From NCBI GenBank assembly GCA_030549495.1, contig JAUIRK010000330.1, positions 62,001 through 126,000 on the forward strand: DNA of 64,000 nucleotides, read 5' to 3'. A model generated the notes under the pieces. That model was not told where the DNA came from and did not search any database. It saw only the letters and a list, made by a program, of their open reading frames with translations. Below are positions 51,933 through 63,440 of the stretch, piece by piece; the first letter of the stretch is position 1, and each line of letters starts with the position of its first letter. A program made the position numbers and the translations under genes. This stretch comes from Nectonema munidae (taxonomy: Eukaryota > Nematomorpha > Nectonematoida > Nectonematidae).

Positions 51933-54814
51933 TTAGGCATCATAACGCCCCATTTCATTGGCATCGTAGTCTTCATTGGGCGAAAGAGGTTCAGGTGCCA
52001 TTTTAGGCTCATTATCTTCGCCATACTGAAGAGTTGTGTCGATGATGTGAAGCAAGTCGGATAAGCTATCTTCACTCTTATTATTGAGAAGGTTGAATCG
52101 CAAAAGACTGTAATCGTCCATCACACGACTCAGCTTCTTTGAAAGGTGGAAGAGTTTGGGATTGGAGGAAAAGTAAGAATTGTTCATGAAAGCTGCATCA
52201 ACAGGAGAGATCTTTTCTTCATCATTCAGGCCTTCATTGTGTATCAAGTATTCAAAGGGTGATTCCACCAGTTCTTCGATCCTATCTTGACATGAAGGAG
52301 TAAGCATGTCCAGTTTGGATAGGACTGGAATGAAGGGCAACTCAAAGTGAACGAGTGCTGAAAGAGCTGCCAAACTGCCGGACAGAAACTTGGGGAGATC
52401 CACCGTGAATTGCGCTTCGAGAAGAAAGACGAGGCAGAGACGAAAGTCTAAAGCCTGCAAGTAATTGATGAGGCGAATGAAAACGGTGGAGTGCGAGTAC
52501 AATTCAATTTGGCCAGGACAGTCAAAGAGGAAATAGTCGCAATCTGGAAAAGATTCCAAGTGTTCTTGAAGCCATTCCAGATTTTGACACACATACTCCA
52601 TTGCATACATCAGGCCTAAAGAGAGAATAATAAAAAGACTTCAAAGAGAATTCACCAGCCTTTGTGAAAAGTGAACTTTTTAAGCGAAGAAAGCAAATTA
52701 AGAGTTTTATATTGTATAAAATTTAATGCTTTTTTATATGTGCTTGGAAAATGAGGTAAACATACCAAACGTATGTGAAACATCAACTGAAAGTATGTAA
52801 TGTAATGCAGGGGTAAGGAGTCGGAGGAAAAATATCGGACCGCAAATCCGATTCCGACTCATAGTACTTAAAAAAACCCGACTGCGCTTCCATAAATTTA
52901 ACGCCAACTCTTCGCTGCCGGCTTTGACTACAGAAAGCTCACTCCATATGGTCACAAAAATTGAAACTATTTTTTTCTTTATTTAAAAGACTTAAAAAAA
53001 TTATTTTTTAATACTTTGAAGACATTTGGCCGACGGACATTTGGACGAAAAAACATTTTTACAAACGGACATTTGGCCTAAAGATCTCAAACGATTTACA
53101 AAAGAGATTATTTTTAGAGTGAGGGTATAAAACCTCCACTACAATAACTTTTGGTTTCAATAACTGGTAAATGGCAATAAGGAGCGATAAAGGCTTCATC
53201 ATAAGATAAAGGTGATCTATCATATATGAATGATTTTGTTCTCTTGTTGAGCCTGTTCAAATTCTGAAGCATTTTCTTTGGATAACTCTGAAAGCAAACA
53301 AGAATTGAAAAGATTTGCTTTAATGAAATACACTGCTTTAATGAATTCATTGAGAACATTTTTAAACCCACCAGGTATGCTTTTCATTGGCTTGGCGATG
53401 AATCATTTTTCATTGGCTTGGCACTGGGTAGCAATTAGATCTGGAGATTTTGGTTTTTTCAGAATAAACTAAACAAGAAATTGCTAGAGCAAGGTCAGTA
53501 CACACTCCAAGTGGAAGTTCTGGCTTAATAACATGTGATGTAAAAATCCACCTTGTCAAGTATTTCTCTTGTAGTGGTTCACCTGCTAAGAGTTTTGCAA
53601 AACAAAAAATTTTCTATCAAGTGCTTGGCATATACATAATGTTCGTAAATGAAAGGCTGCGTTGTTAGGTTTGCAGCATCCATCGTTTCATCGAGCTAAA
53701 TTGCAAGAAAGGTGAAAATAGAATTCCAAATCAATAAAACCACTTCTGCTATGTCATCAAACATCTCTCCTATTAGCCTCCTAACAGTATCGTTTGACAG
53801 GAAGATATGCTTTAACTTTACAAATTCAAAACTTCTTAGCACATTCAATATGATATTATTGCAGCAAGGTAATATCAACTGTTCTCTTATGTTGTAGAAC
53901 TTTTTGACAACAGGTATTCTTTTGAAATTTTATAGAAGACTTTCAAACCAACTTTATACAAGGTTATTGAACTCGATTGCTTCATTTTCAGGTGTCTTTT
54001 TAATTTTACGGGCTTTAGAAAAGTGAAAGCTAGTACTTCAGAACACAAAAGACACTTAGGTTCCTCTTCCCAACCAGACGTTGATGCAGTACCACCAAAT
54101 TTAAAGTGTGAGTCGTCATATTTCATTTTTAAGTCATTAAAAAAATTCACATTTACATCTATAAAATCAGGTTTGAAAAACAATAAAAAAAGATAGTCTA
54201 GCTCAATTCAAAGACTAAATTATTAATTCTTCTAAATGTGACTTGATCCAATATGAGTGGAATATGTTGTGCCAAACGCTAAAACTGAGTGCTCCTTCTG
54301 GGTCCACATGGAACTGCTTCGCGATCCCATAGGGGACTGCGGACTCCAGTTTGAAAACCATTGAGCAAGAATCTTGATGCAATCAGAATTACAAATAAGG
54401 TCATTTGGCTTGATAAAATTAGTGCGTTATAGTGGGATTGAGAGCTTACAGTGCACGTATAATGTTGGATAATAATGAGTGTGTGTTCATTGGACAAAAA
54501 TTCTTTTATAAAATTTTTTGAAATTTATGAAAAAAAGTTCGCTCCCCCTCTGAGTTAAATATAGCAGATATACCACCGTTGGGACCAAGCTTCAAATCAC
54601 TATCCTCCATGACGTCATCGATGTGAATCAGTTCTCGAATATCAGCAACGCATTCTCCATCATAGCAAAGTTCTTCGCCATCCGCCGCAGGATCCAAGTT
54701 GACGATGTGCGCTCTTCTTTTGTGGGCTGTGGCCAGGTGTGTTTGCATCACACTTACATAGGTTGACTTTCCACTGCCCGCGGGCCCAATCACCAATTGC
54801 CCATACTTCACCAT
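51933..54814 (-). CDS. GPN3: GPN-loop GTPase 3, two exons, complete
   Basis: Exon 1 is 54814-54574 and exon 2 is 52615-51933, joined in phase through a split Gly codon (donor GTATAT, acceptor TTTAG). The product has 307 residues against about 284 in human GPN3. Visible motifs are the P-loop GPAGSGKST at residues 10-18, NLDPAA at 39-44, ADIREL, the family-defining GPN loop at 77-79, DCPGQIELY at 112-120 and SKLD at 180-183. The C-terminus keeps DDYSLLRF and LQYGED, as in GPN3 orthologues. GPN3 works with GPN1 in cytoplasmic assembly and nuclear import of RNA polymerase II. The start is the ATG beside [11 protein letters not shown], where orthologues start. The 2-kb intron carries a dead hAT element. 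An acidic tail and a short insertion near residues 46-54 make it longer than the human protein. Confidence 0.95.
52790..52960. repeat. GACTCCGACT-type interspersed repeat
   Basis: GGGGTAAGGAGTCGGAGGAA, ATTCCGACTC and CTTCGCTGCCGGCTTTGACT with CTCACTCCATATGG. The same order (TCTGACTTTGACCAAAGAAG, CTCACTCCATATGC, CTAACTCCGACTCATC) appears at 3300-3470, and weakly at 7030-7180. This is a diverged family with no coding content. Confidence 0.5.
53018..53090. repeat. Fragment of the GACATTTGGCCGAA element
   Basis: GAAGACATTTGGCCGACGGA and CGGACATTTGGCC units only, in the GPN3 intron. Confidence 0.5.
53100..54370 (-). mobile_element. Decayed hAT DNA transposon in the GPN3 intron
   Basis: Minus-strand pieces read as a hAT transposase of the ZBED5/FAM200/SCAND3-like type. 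Near 54080-54000 there is a BED-like zinc finger ([11 protein letters not shown], then [13 protein letters not shown]). Near 53800-53740 comes [16 protein letters not shown], and near 53700 [15 protein letters not shown], the conserved DE block followed by [15 protein letters not shown]. The frame is interrupted repeatedly and the order of parts is preserved, so it is an old single insertion. Minus-strand sequence from about 54361 (CAATGGTTTTCAAACTGGAG) resembles a hAT terminus. The other end is unclear. Confidence 0.72.
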
Positions 54815-55087
54815 GTTTCCTCCTTCAACCCCAAAAGTTCTTTATATCTTGAAGCAGAAAAGGTATGAGCTGAAAAAAGATTGGTAGAAGAAATAGAGAG
54901 GTACTGTAACTAATTCAATAGAACATAGAATAACATCAGTATGAATTTTATTTTAGTAATTTATGTATTAAATTTAATTTTCCATTGAATGTATGGGTGT
55001 TATAAAAAATTTACGCTAAAACTAGCTTAGTACGTATACAATTTTGAGTACTATTTGCCCTTTTTGGATTCAAAATGATCTTTATCA

Positions 55088-55185
55088 CAGGGGCGCACAT
55101 TCGGGGCGAGGGGGGGGGGGGGGGGGGGGGGACGAATGAACTATAAGTAAGAGTTGCTGCTTGTTTATAAAACATGTATGATGAT
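55088..55185 (+). repeat. G-run MITE, copy 2
   Basis: Starts CAGGGGCGCACATTCGGGGC, runs through 22 consecutive G (55110-55131) and continues TATAAGTAAGAGTTGC and TTTATAAAACATGTATGA, matching the inverted copy at 930-1052. Confidence 0.6.
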
Positions 55186-55507
55186 CGCATTATAGGATGT
55201 AATCATCATTCGAATACATGATAATGTAAGATAGAATAAAGGGAATGCAGACTTTCGAGTCAAACATCATGCCAAGCTGCTCTGAAATTCCTATCAAAAA
55301 TATTTTACAAACGATGTGAGAGCTAAATAATAATAATAATAATCCGTTTCAATATACACACAATAAGTAAGCAATGTTTATCACAGTGTCTCCTTTTAGT
55401 ATTTTTGAGCAAACACATGTTGATGATCCACTAGATTTTCTCATCTGTCGCAGTGATCTTTCTCTCTCCTTCTCTGTTTTTTTCTTCCGCTTTATCTGCT
55501 AAAACAC

Positions 55508-55579
55508 AATCACTCTTCTCTCATTCAATCTCTCTTCTCTCATTCAAGCTCTCTTCTCTTGTTTAAGCTCTCTTCTCTC
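55508..55579. repeat. CT-rich 19-bp tandem repeat upstream of GPN3
   Basis: Three to four units of about 19 bp (CTCTCTTCTCTCATTCAAG and variants). It lies about 0.7 kb upstream of the GPN3 start; on the minus strand it is GAGA-rich. Confidence 0.6.
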
Positions 55580-55788
55580 CAGTAGCGTAGCTAGGCTGGG
55601 GTATGAGGGGCCGTGCCCCCCCCCCCCCCATGTACCTCATTGTGCCCCCATCCACCTTTTATGCGATATCAGTTTTCGAAAATTTCTCCAATGAAGGGAC
55701 CAAGAAAGTATAAATAATGTTGCTCACGTTTTTTACGTTTTTAAATTGTGCCCCTCCCCCTATCAACTTTTTTCTGGCTACGCCACTG
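55580..55788. repeat. MITE with CAGTRGCGTAGC terminal inverted repeats
   Basis: CAGTAGCGTAGCTAGG at the left and inverted CTGGCTACGCCACTG at the right, 209 bp, with an internal C run. The flanks CTTCTCTC and CGTCTCTC could be a degraded 8-bp target duplication, in line with a hAT-type origin. Confidence 0.7.
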
Positions 55789-56699
55789 CGTCTCTCTAAT
55801 TTGTATTTAGAGTTAAATTAAAAATAATTTTATTTTATCTCATTAGAAACTAGTTTTTAGCGGAATATAAGTTCAATATTTTCAAAATCTTTTTTCATGA
55901 TACCAAAGTTCAGCTATTCAAATTAATCACATATGTTTGGTAAGAATTTAGTTCCATCAATACACCAAACATTTTGCAAAAATGAAATTTTGTTTATGTT
56001 TTTAAATGAGAGAAAAATAGTTTTCAATCGTTACAATTTTATATCAATAGTCAGACTCGCGTTAAAAAATTTTTTCAACAAAGGTCACTTTTAATCTTTA
56101 TCAGTACGTTTGCTACATTTTGTAACATTTGAAAACTTTAATTTTTTTCAAATCAAGAAATTTTTTTCAATAGTTATTTGGAAATGAATATTTCAACTAG
56201 CTATTCAGTTTAAAAGCAAAAATACTATATTTGCTTAATAATTTAGCAGAGATATTTTTTATACTCTTCCATTGTTAAATTTTATTAAATCTTTTTTTTT
56301 AATAAAATTTGTTGATTATTATAATAAAAATATAATATCGAAACAAAATGTTTCAGTTGTTAAAAATGTGCTTGATCTATTTATGACAGTTGCCAGAATT
56401 TTATTTGGAAACAGAAATAGTAAAAAAAACGCATTGATTTTCTTGTTCTCGTATACTAACGTAAGCTTATTGTGAAAAAAAGTCAAAACATACAATTTAA
56501 AAAACAGAATGATGTATATTGGTTATTTTAACGCTAAGTGACTCTTAAGTGCACATTTGAGCAAAAAAACTTTACAAAATATCCTTAATGCTAAATATAT
56601 GTATTATTTAGAGTCTAACTAAATACTGATCCACAAAAAACTGCTCCACAAACTTCCATTTTAATGTTGGGTTTGAAAACATGCTATACTATAATATAC

Positions 56700-57345
56700 A
56701 ATACTAACACCGACTCTAAGACTAACAATATTCTAACTATGCTAACCCTAACTTTAAAACTAACAATATTCTAACTATGCTAACTCTAACTCTAACACAG
56801 TGGCGCACATTCTCAAAATTATTTGAGGGGGGGGGGTGAATTTTTTTTTTTGCAATTTTCAAAATTACTGGTCTGGAAATAGCACGGAAGACCAAGTATC
56901 CAAGCAATCCATTAAAATTGAGTGTATTCAGCGCATACCTAAATTTATAAGACTACTTTATATTTTTTTACAAAATTGCCAAAATTTAAATACTATACTT
57001 CCAGCGAAAATTATGTTATCTCTCCCCCCTCCCCTCTAAAAAATTTAAAAAAAGAGGACTATATTTTCTAAAATTGAAAGATAATATATATTTATTTATA
57101 TAAAGTATATATCTGTTATCTCCTTCCCACTCTAAAAAAAATTCTAAATGATATTATATAATAATCAGAGAAGTGTTGATGAAACACTAAAAAAGTAAAT
57201 CATTCACTAAAAAAATTTTTTTAGAGTGGGGGTAGATAACAGAAAAGTACCGAATATTCTAACTATACTAACACCAACTCTAAGACTAACAATATTCTAA
57301 CTATGCTAACCCTAACTTTAAAACTAACAATATTCTAACTTTAAA
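56700..57345. repeat. CTAAC-rich tandem repeat, left part
   Basis: Degenerate units of the form CTAACTATGCTAACCCTAAC with ACTAACAATATT recur at 56700-56800 and 57255-57345, split by MITE material. It resumes at 58834 on the far side of the Merlin element. Confidence 0.65.
57112..57243. repeat. Short MITE with about 30-bp terminal inverted repeats
   Basis: CTGTTATCTCCTTCCCACTC(TAAAAAAAATT) at the left is inverted as TTTTTTTAGAGTGGGGGTAG(ATAACAG) at the right; 132 bp. A single related end lies near 57014. Confidence 0.65.
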
Positions 57346-57356
57346 ACAAAATATTC

Positions 57357-58833
57357 GGATCAAGTAAAGATGAGCACTCCCAAAGATGACTAGTAAAGAA
57401 AAGCACCCCCGATTTTTGACTAGTAAAGAAAAGCACCCCTGATTTTTAATAAGTAAAGATAGGCATTCCCAATTTTAACTAACAGAATAAATAAGAAAAA
57501 AAAATATAGGATCAAATTTAATAAAATTGATATTGTTATATTAGAAAATAAATTATATATTGAAATGATAAATTTATTATTAAGTTTAATCAAATTGATA
57601 TTGTGCTGCAATAGTATTATAAAATCTATGAAATTTGTCGTACTTATTTCGTTCGTTCCACATGAATTCATGCAAATAAGAGTTCAGAAATTCTCTTTTA
57701 CATCCGATCATTTGTTTTATTCTTTTTTTATGAACGCCTGTAGTCCCATTAATAAAATTCAAGGAGTGGTTAACAGTATGATGCGTAAGTCCAAGGGCTC
57801 TTTAAATGTTCCTGTATCCTTTCCATTGATCACTATGAATAATTGATCCAGGCACAACTACTTTTCTAATTATAGGAACAGTGTTTCGGCATTGCGAGAG
57901 TCGACTATCTCCATATAACCGTGGAATGGTGATAAAGTAGGATCAACTATTCCAAATACCCATAGAGGTTTCTGAGCATAACGTCCCATATGGTGTTTTG
58001 GTTTATGACTAAAACAAGATTCATCAATCTGTAACGTTATGCCTAGTCCACCAAGCTTAACTTTCAAAATGTTTCATAAAAATTTCACGAAAAAAACTAA
58101 ACATGTCAATAACTGTCACTTTTGAAACATTCAATAACTGCATAGTCTGCAAAACACTCAGTTCCTGACACCAGTAAAATATTCCTTCTAACCACTTTTG
58201 CAAAGAAAGCTTTGAACGATTAAAAAAAAGAATCTTAGCAAATTGATTCGTAGTGCTTATATTTACTGCATTCCTTACCTTGACACTTCAAGACATATTT
58301 GCCTTGAATTAAAGAACGTTTTGTCCAGTTCATCAGCTTGATACATTGAAAACATTTCAGTTCTGTTCTCAAAAGATTCTGCTGCTTCATCCAGTTAATC
58401 GCAGGAGTCGGGTCTTCAACCAATAGTGGCTTAATAATTTCTTCATACAGAAAACGATCCATGTTATTAGTTGTTTTTTTTTAAATTCAAAAAGAAAAAT
58501 TTTATCGTCTGCGAAAAGATATGAAAAAATATTAGGAAACAGCAGACGATTTTATTAAAAGAATAAACTATGCATGAAAAAAGGGTTAAGGAAAATAATT
58601 GTTAAATCCTAATAAAAAATATTTTAAAAAAGTGAGGAGAAAAGTTTTGTCATTTTTTTTAATAATGAATTTTCGTTCTCATTTTGAAAAATTCTACAAT
58701 ATATTTGCAGGCAATTCGGTTTTTCATAAATAAGCAAGTAAACACCCCCGTAAGCAAGTAAAGATAAGCACCCCGTAAGCAAGTAAAGATAAGCACCCCG
58801 TAGAAACAGGGAGTGCTCATCTTTACTTGATCC
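57357..58833 (-). mobile_element. Merlin DNA transposon with terminal inverted repeats
   Basis: GGATCAAGTAAAGATGAGCA(CTCCC) at 57357 is exactly inverted at 58809-58833. Subterminal repeats of AGTAAAGATAAGCACCCC type lie inside both ends. The minus strand encodes a Merlin (IS1016/IS1595-like) transposase: a zinc-binding-like N-terminus with CFQCIKLMNWTKRSLIQGKY and CQGKEC (58462-58235), then GLGITLQIDESCFSHKPKHH with WVFGIVD (58067-57870), then IIHSDQWKGY and HHTVNHSLNFINGTTGVH near 57840-57690. The frame is broken in several places. AATATTC flanks both ends, a 7-bp match consistent with the 8-9-bp target duplication of Merlin. A TTAA-MITE-like piece lies within it near 58500-58588. Confidence 0.8.
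58490..58588. repeat. Probable partial TTAA MITE inside the Merlin element
   Basis: Holds ATCGTCTGCG and GCAGACGATTTTATTA and ends AAGGGTTAA, features shared with the six full copies. The left terminus is not clear, so it may be a broken copy. Confidence 0.4.
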
Positions 58834-58925
58834 CAATATTCTAACTATACCAAAACTAACTCTAACAATATTATAACTATATCAACACTAACAATATTCT
58901 AACTATGCTAACACTTACCTTAAAT
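58834..58925. repeat. CTAAC-rich tandem repeat, right part
   Basis: Same AATATTCTAACTATAC units as at 56700-57345, interrupted by the Merlin insertion. Confidence 0.65.
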
Positions 58926-58929
58926 AAAA

Positions 58930-60100
58930 TAATACTTTGTTCAAAAAAAATAAATTTAACCTTTTGTTAGATGAAAAATTGAATTTAAAAGTGTGGGTAG
59001 TAATTAGTTAGAGCGATTATTTAAACTTTTCATTAATGGTCAGCCATAAGTTCATTAGAGTAAAACAAATTTAAAAAAAAATATGCGAATTAATTTTTGA
59101 AAATTAGTATTTTCATTGTTAAAGTCTTCAATAAAAATTAATAAATTAAAAATTACATGTAGGAGTGAGTAAAGGTGTCTAGAATATGACTTTTTCCAAC
59201 TTAATGGTATCATTTTCTTCCTTGCCCTATATTTTAAGGACATGATAATCAAAAGCACGTGTCTCTGAATGAATACATCCAAATAAATAAAAACAAATGT
59301 AAATATGTCAAATATTTTAAATATAAGTAGAAAATTTTAGCTAAGCTTAAAACATTTTGATTTCAAATTAGAATATATAAAGATTATAACTAAAATCAAT
59401 TCGATTATATACAAATAAAACTAGATTTTTTGTACTTAAATATTCTTTATAGTATAAAGATGTTTATAAATTTATTAAATTTTATATTATAAGCAAAAGC
59501 TTGAAATATAATCATTAGTTGTATAAAAAAATTTAAAAAAAACTTGATTTATATTGATCAAGATCGCCACAATTTAGTCATACCTTATTTAAATTTTATT
59601 TTGGATTATTTAGGTGTATTTGGGTGAAAAGTCACGTAGATATAAAAACAATAAAAATATTAGTAAGAAGATGTATCTGTGTACTAATAATGAGTTATCT
59701 TTATATATTGCGTGTTGAAAAGGAAACGTATGAACGATCATAGGGGGTGCATAAATCTAAAAAGTAAATTCACTGAAATCTGAAAATAAAAGAATTGTGG
59801 TTGATTGAGGAATATGTTAGGTTCTTTGTGAAGAATAATTAATCACATTAACCATTAAGAGTGTGCTGTGTCTAAAAGATAGGGTTATAAATATCTTAAA
59901 GCTAGATAACATATATTACATGATATTGCAGTAAGATTTGATATACTCGTTGTATATAAAACTGTTTTTTCCAATTTTTAAATTATTTTTATGTCTTCAT
60001 TCTGAAATTAAATTTATTCAAAGATATATTTATATATATTTGTTATATGTTTAAGGAAAATATAGAACTTTAATTTTTAAAAATATTATTCCTATAATTA
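58930..60100. other. AT-rich spacer before the LINE
   Basis: Nothing recognised. Confidence 0.5.
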
Positions 60101-60101
60101 G

Positions 60102-62056
60102 GGTAAATTAATTAATTTAATATCCTTCATTAATGAGAAGATTTTTCTCATTAAGGTTTTTTGCAGTCAACTAAAATCTAGTAACTCTTCCGGTCATGAT
60201 GAAATTTCTAATAAAATTGGTAAATTAACTGTACCTTTCATTTTAGAAAATTTATCACACCTTTACAACAAAATGTATAACGACTCAATTTTCCCTGAAT
60301 CTTTTAAACTCACATGCATTATACCGATTTACAAGTCAGGTGACAAAACAAAACCGGGAAACTACCGCCCAATCTCTATCTTACCTTTTTTCGGTAAATT
60401 ATTTAAAAAAATTATCTACACAAAAATGAATTTCTTTATTTATAAATATAATTTGCTAAATATAAATCAATTTGGATTCAAACCAAACATGTCCACTGAG
60501 GACACAGTTGCCGCTGTTCTGATAGATATTTACGACTCAAATGCCAACAAACTTGAAACATGCTCTATTTTCATTGACTTCAGCAAGGCATTTGACAAAG
60601 TTAACCATAAATTGCTTCTTTTTAAACTAGAAAAATTTGGATTTAGGGGTAAATTTTTAGATTTGATTAAAAATTATTTATCCAATAGAAAGTATTTTGT
60701 AAAAGTGAATGGTAAAAAATCCGAAATTAAATCTATAACTAGTGGTGTTCCACAAGGCTCCATTTTAGCACCTCTTTTTTTCAACCTTTATATAAATGAT
60801 ATATTTTCTCTTCAAACTTTAAATTCAACTTTTTATTTTTATGCGGACGATTGTGTTATTATTTATAGAAATCTTAATTTGAAAAGTTGTATTAATCAAT
60901 TTCACTCTCTTCTAAATAAATTTTCCAACTGGTGCAATGAAAACTTTCTTCATATTAATTTTGATAAAACTAAATACATGATATACAACTCTCAACACTC
61001 CTCTTCCCAATTGAATCTCCCCCTCTCTGGTACTAATATTGAAAAAACATATTCTTATAATTATTTAGGAATTATTTTACAATCTAACCTTTCTTTTACA
61101 TTGCATTTTAATAAAATTATTAGAGATTTCTCAATCTTCATAGGCATTGCATATAGTGTGAGAAATATGTTAACAATTCATTCAAGACTTCTTTTTTTCC
61201 ATTCTTTTTTTCAATCTAAACTAAAATATTGTACCTCTCTTTGGGCTTTTAGTAATAATACATTTATTAATAAATTGCAATCTAAGCAAAACCGCGCTCT
61301 CAAATTCATTGAGAACAGCCATTCCGCAGACACTAAAAAGATATACAATATATTAGATGTTAAACAAATAAGGTCTTTGAGTTCTTACAGCGTTTCCCCA
61401 ACATGCCTAGACGTAATTGTTTTCTTTTCAACTCTATGGTTACATGGAACACTATTCCACTAAAAATTCTTTATTTAAAAAATATAAAATCATTCAAAAA
61501 AAAACTACGATCTTTTTTACTTTCTTTTAACATATGAATTTTTTTCTTTTTTTTTCCTATCATAATTTTTATATATTTTTTTTTCTTAGAATCAAATCTG
61601 TATTGTAATTAATCTTTACATAATTATTTTAACAATAATCTCTCTTTTCGCTGCCTTTTTTTGTTTTTATCATTTAGAATTGCCTGCACTATTCTCCCTT
61701 CATGAATGATCAAAGCCACTCTTAATCTCCAAAGTTCAACACTTACTCCTCAGAAAATATTATCAGCAACAATATCATAAAATTTTATATATGCATATAT
61801 TTATTCGATATGTTTTTATATTTTTCTTACTCTCATCATAGGGTTTTTTTTAATCTATCATCATTTCACTTCAATTAAATTTGATTCAACATTTCTTTTT
61901 TCTCATACTGAAATTATTTCAAAAATTCAAACAATAATTCTCTTTGTAGTTGGAAAGATGATAGATTTTTTTCCCATTCGAGCCTATAAGCATAAGTTTC
62001 TGCTCGAAAAATTTTTTTCTAATAGACCTAATAAACTTATCACTTATCACTTATAT
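60102..62056 (+). mobile_element. 5'-truncated non-LTR retrotransposon (LINE) with reverse transcriptase
   Basis: The open frame runs from about 60102 to 61463; its first ATG (60273) starts a 396-residue reading with all RT landmarks: YKSGDKTKPGNYRPISILP, motif A IFIDFSKAFDKVNH (99-112), motif B TSGVPQGSILAPLFFNLYIN, motif C FYADD (189-193), LHINFDKTKYMIY and YLGIILQ. The clade looks like jockey/CR1. The endonuclease part is missing. Close to the end the frame is shifted by one; the family-like ending (PRRNCFLFNSMVTWNTIP) continues in the next frame to a stop near 61536. An AT-rich 3' UTR ends in a CTTATCACTTATCACTTAT tail at 62038-62056, a typical LINE 3' simple-repeat tail. Recently inserted compared with the other elements, because the frame is nearly open. 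Confidence 0.85.
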
Positions 62057-62211
62057 TCTCTAGCCCGACTAACACTGAAAGACTTTTAACTAAAGGGCTA
62101 GAAGAATTTTATCAGTCGCTTCAGCTTTGATGAAAAGGTGAAAAAATCACAAAAATTTAACTAAACTATTAGGAAAAAAATCAAATTATTATAAGTGTGC
62201 ATATTTGATAA

Positions 62212-63440
62212 TACAGTTAAACCTTAAAGATTCGACCGAGCCAATAAACCATGTCTGAAAACCGTATCTAAAAGGTAGTTGCTATACAAAGGTGAAAAAT
62301 AAAAATGTTTAAATTTATTACTAGTTATTATTAACAAAAAAATTTCTAATATCAAGTTGTTTAAGTTGAGAAAGCTAATGTTCTTCAACAATTCCAGTTG
62401 CTTTTTTAGAAATTTTTAAAAGATCTTCAGATCCAACTTGAATAGAACTTTTTTTTGAGGATATTAAGGCTTTCAAATACTTGGTTCCTCTTTATTTGCT
62501 CTTCTTTATGTGTAATTTCTTCTTCATTATAAGAAGCCCTTTAAAAATTTGTTCAGAATGTTCCTCTTCAAAAATTGTTGAAGAACTCTCATCACAGTTT
62601 ATATAATCCATCCACGACACTTGTTCCAAGTGTGAAGACACATTATCAACAAATAGAAGAACTTTTCTTTTTTCTTGTATCACTTTGTTGTTGAATGACT
62701 TGAGCCAAGTGGAAAAAATTGTTGATGTCATCCATGACTTTTTGTTGTGGTAATATTTTATTGGAAGTAACTTAGCAGACTTATTTTTAAAGCAATATGG
62801 GTTTTGATACTTTCCAATGATGAGAGGTTCAAGTTTTTCTCCAGTAGCACTGCAAGCTAACAGTACAGTTACTCTAAGTTTCGACATTCGGCCACTTTTG
62901 CAACTCTCACTTTTTAATACTAACGATTGAGAAGGCAAATCTTATAAAATAGAGCTGTCTCGTCAGCGTTGAAAATATCTTTTAATTCATAACCTTCACA
63001 AAGAGAAAAATCTAAAAATCAAAATCTTTCCATCGATCAACGACAAGTGGGTCAACAGATGAAGATTCGCCATGCAAGTATGAACAATGAATGTTATGCC
63101 TTTTTTGAAAACTTTGTAGCCAACCGTTGGATGCTTTAAAATCAGTTATATTCATTTCCTCTGCAATTTGTCTTGCTTTCTCTTGAATGTAAACTCCAGT
63201 AATAGGAATTTTTTGCTTCGGGAGCCACAAAACCATTCAAAAATTTCCTTGTTAACATCATGTTGAGCAGTTTTTCTTAAATTCACCAGTTTCATTTTTT
63301 CACTTGAACCACATTGCCATAAAGAAAGAATTTTATCTTTATTTTTAATTACATATTGTATCTGTGTTTTTCCAACTGTTCGATTTATCTGTTCTAGAAT
63401 AAAGATGTTATCCTCACTACAAGGTTTTCCACAAAATCAA
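62212..63440 (-). mobile_element. pogo/Tigger transposase remnant
   Basis: From the high end: an HTH_psq-like piece (LEQINRTVGKTQIQYVIKNK), a CENPB-type HTH at 63236-63012 (IQEKARQIAEEMNITDFKAS, NGWLQSFQKRHNI), the first DDE block DIFNADETALFYK near 62970-62935, SKLRVTVLLACSATGEKLEP and the second block VLLFVDNVSSH near 62650. The product then jumps to a C-terminal tail (WMDYINCDESSS), so the third acidic residue is lost. There is a frameshift between the CENPB and DDE parts. ACAGTTAAACCTTAAAGATT at 62212 looks like a pogo-type terminus. No matching inverted end is visible beyond 63440. Confidence 0.72.

Noticed and set aside
56700-57345. Interstitial telomere array
   Set aside because: CTAACCCTAAC occurs only within a longer degenerate unit; there are no runs of a perfect TTAGG or TTAGGG-type repeat.
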